A stretch of DNA of 64,000 nucleotides from an uncultured Chitinophaga sp. (lineage in GTDB: Bacteria > Bacteroidota > Bacteroidia > Chitinophagales > Chitinophagaceae), in assembly GCF_946479755.1 (NCBI RefSeq), contig NZ_CAMLHC010000003.1:186001-250000 (forward strand), given 5' to 3'. Positions 63,655-64,000 of the stretch are shown here, in pieces. Position 1 is the stretch's first letter. Each line of letters begins with the position of its first letter. The notes under the pieces are model-generated. The model searched no databases. It saw only the letters and a program-made list of their open reading frames with translations, and was not told the origin of the DNA. The translations under genes were made by a program, and so were the position numbers.

Positions 63655-64000
63655 ATTGCTCTTTCAGGTCGATGATCACCCAGGTTGACCATGATTTTCT
63701 TTCTTAATTATTAATAATCTGGTAACACCATTCTCTATTAAATCCTGTTTCCCCTTTCTAGTTTTACAAAATCAATTTTATTACAAACCTGCTTATCAAT
63801 GAAGAAAGTCACTGCGGTCAGTTCGCACTCGCATGGTGGATCTTTATGTACATCATCCTTCGGGCAATCGATAAAAAAAACGTATTTTAGAAACATCTTT
63901 ATCAACCGAAAAGCCTTACAGATGTACGATTCCACGAACTAATCACTGAAACGCACGTCATTTGAATTTCTTCACGGGCATCCGCATGCCCGGTCATCAA
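63655..64000. other. Intergenic stretch at the right edge
   Basis: About 350 AT-rich bases without a convincing gene. The only feature seen is a 7-bp hairpin, CGGGCAT/ATGCCCG (63975-63992), with no T run visible before the window ends. A 65-residue minus-strand frame here looks random. Confidence 0.5.

Noticed and set aside
63738..63935. Minus-strand 65-residue frame near the right edge
   Set aside because: AT-rich region, no leader, motif or ribosome-binding site; likely random.

Overview
The window looks like chromosome of a Bacteroidota member, most likely Chitinophaga or a near relative in the Chitinophagaceae. Supporting signs are a SusC/SusD pair with its own ECF sigma and FecR-type anti-sigma factor, a TlpA-type thioredoxin with a DUF4369-like front domain, many secreted proteins and lipoproteins, and several -7 promoter boxes of the Bacteroidota form TAnnTTTG. 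Genes are dense, on both strands, often with 4-bp overlaps. No rRNA, insertion sequence or prophage was seen.

Layout. 1-5829: an AraC regulator, a secreted Asp/His/Arg-rich protein, a lipoprotein, an alpha/beta hydrolase, a membrane acyltransferase and a DUF5996 protein. 5830-6909: a gene-poor, visibly AT-rich stretch with a possible decayed gene. 6910-15590: a defence island made of a TIR-domain protein, a type I-B-like effector operon (cas6-cas5-cas3-cas8-cas7) and a 30-repeat CRISPR array; cas1, cas2 and cas4 are absent and repeats decay toward the distal end. 15660-17758: an AidB-like acyl-CoA dehydrogenase and an NTF2-like protein. 17803-27085: a nutrient-uptake locus read leftward (sigma factor, FecR, SusC, SusD, surface lipoprotein, TlpA). 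27214-34596: metabolic and regulatory genes (class IV aminotransferase, three methyltransferase-type enzymes including Cfa, an orphan TolC-like protein with a beta-propeller lipoprotein, and TetR with a GIY-YIG-like protein). 34632-36492: three unusual tRNA-like genes around an ArsR regulator and its quinone-oxidoreductase-like partner. 36512-44055: an LRR protein paired with an unusual SDR protein, a lipoprotein, hemolysin III, DUF1963, an SF1 helicase and DinB. 44139-54589: a SusC-type barrel with no plug, followed 3 bp later by a 1504-residue alpha-2-macroglobulin-like protein that carries a SusC-type plug, then a tricorn-like protease. 54670-63596: membrane acyltransferase, glycine-rich-domain protein, MacB-like permease, hydrolase and a TetR/MFS efflux pair.

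The two most interesting systems are (i) the split TonB receptor, in which the plug sits on a thioester-containing macroglobulin encoded next to a plugless barrel, and (ii) the adaptation-less CRISPR-Cas locus with an upstream TIR protein. The atypical tRNA-like trio comes next. All functions are inferred by reading the sequence; no database search was run.
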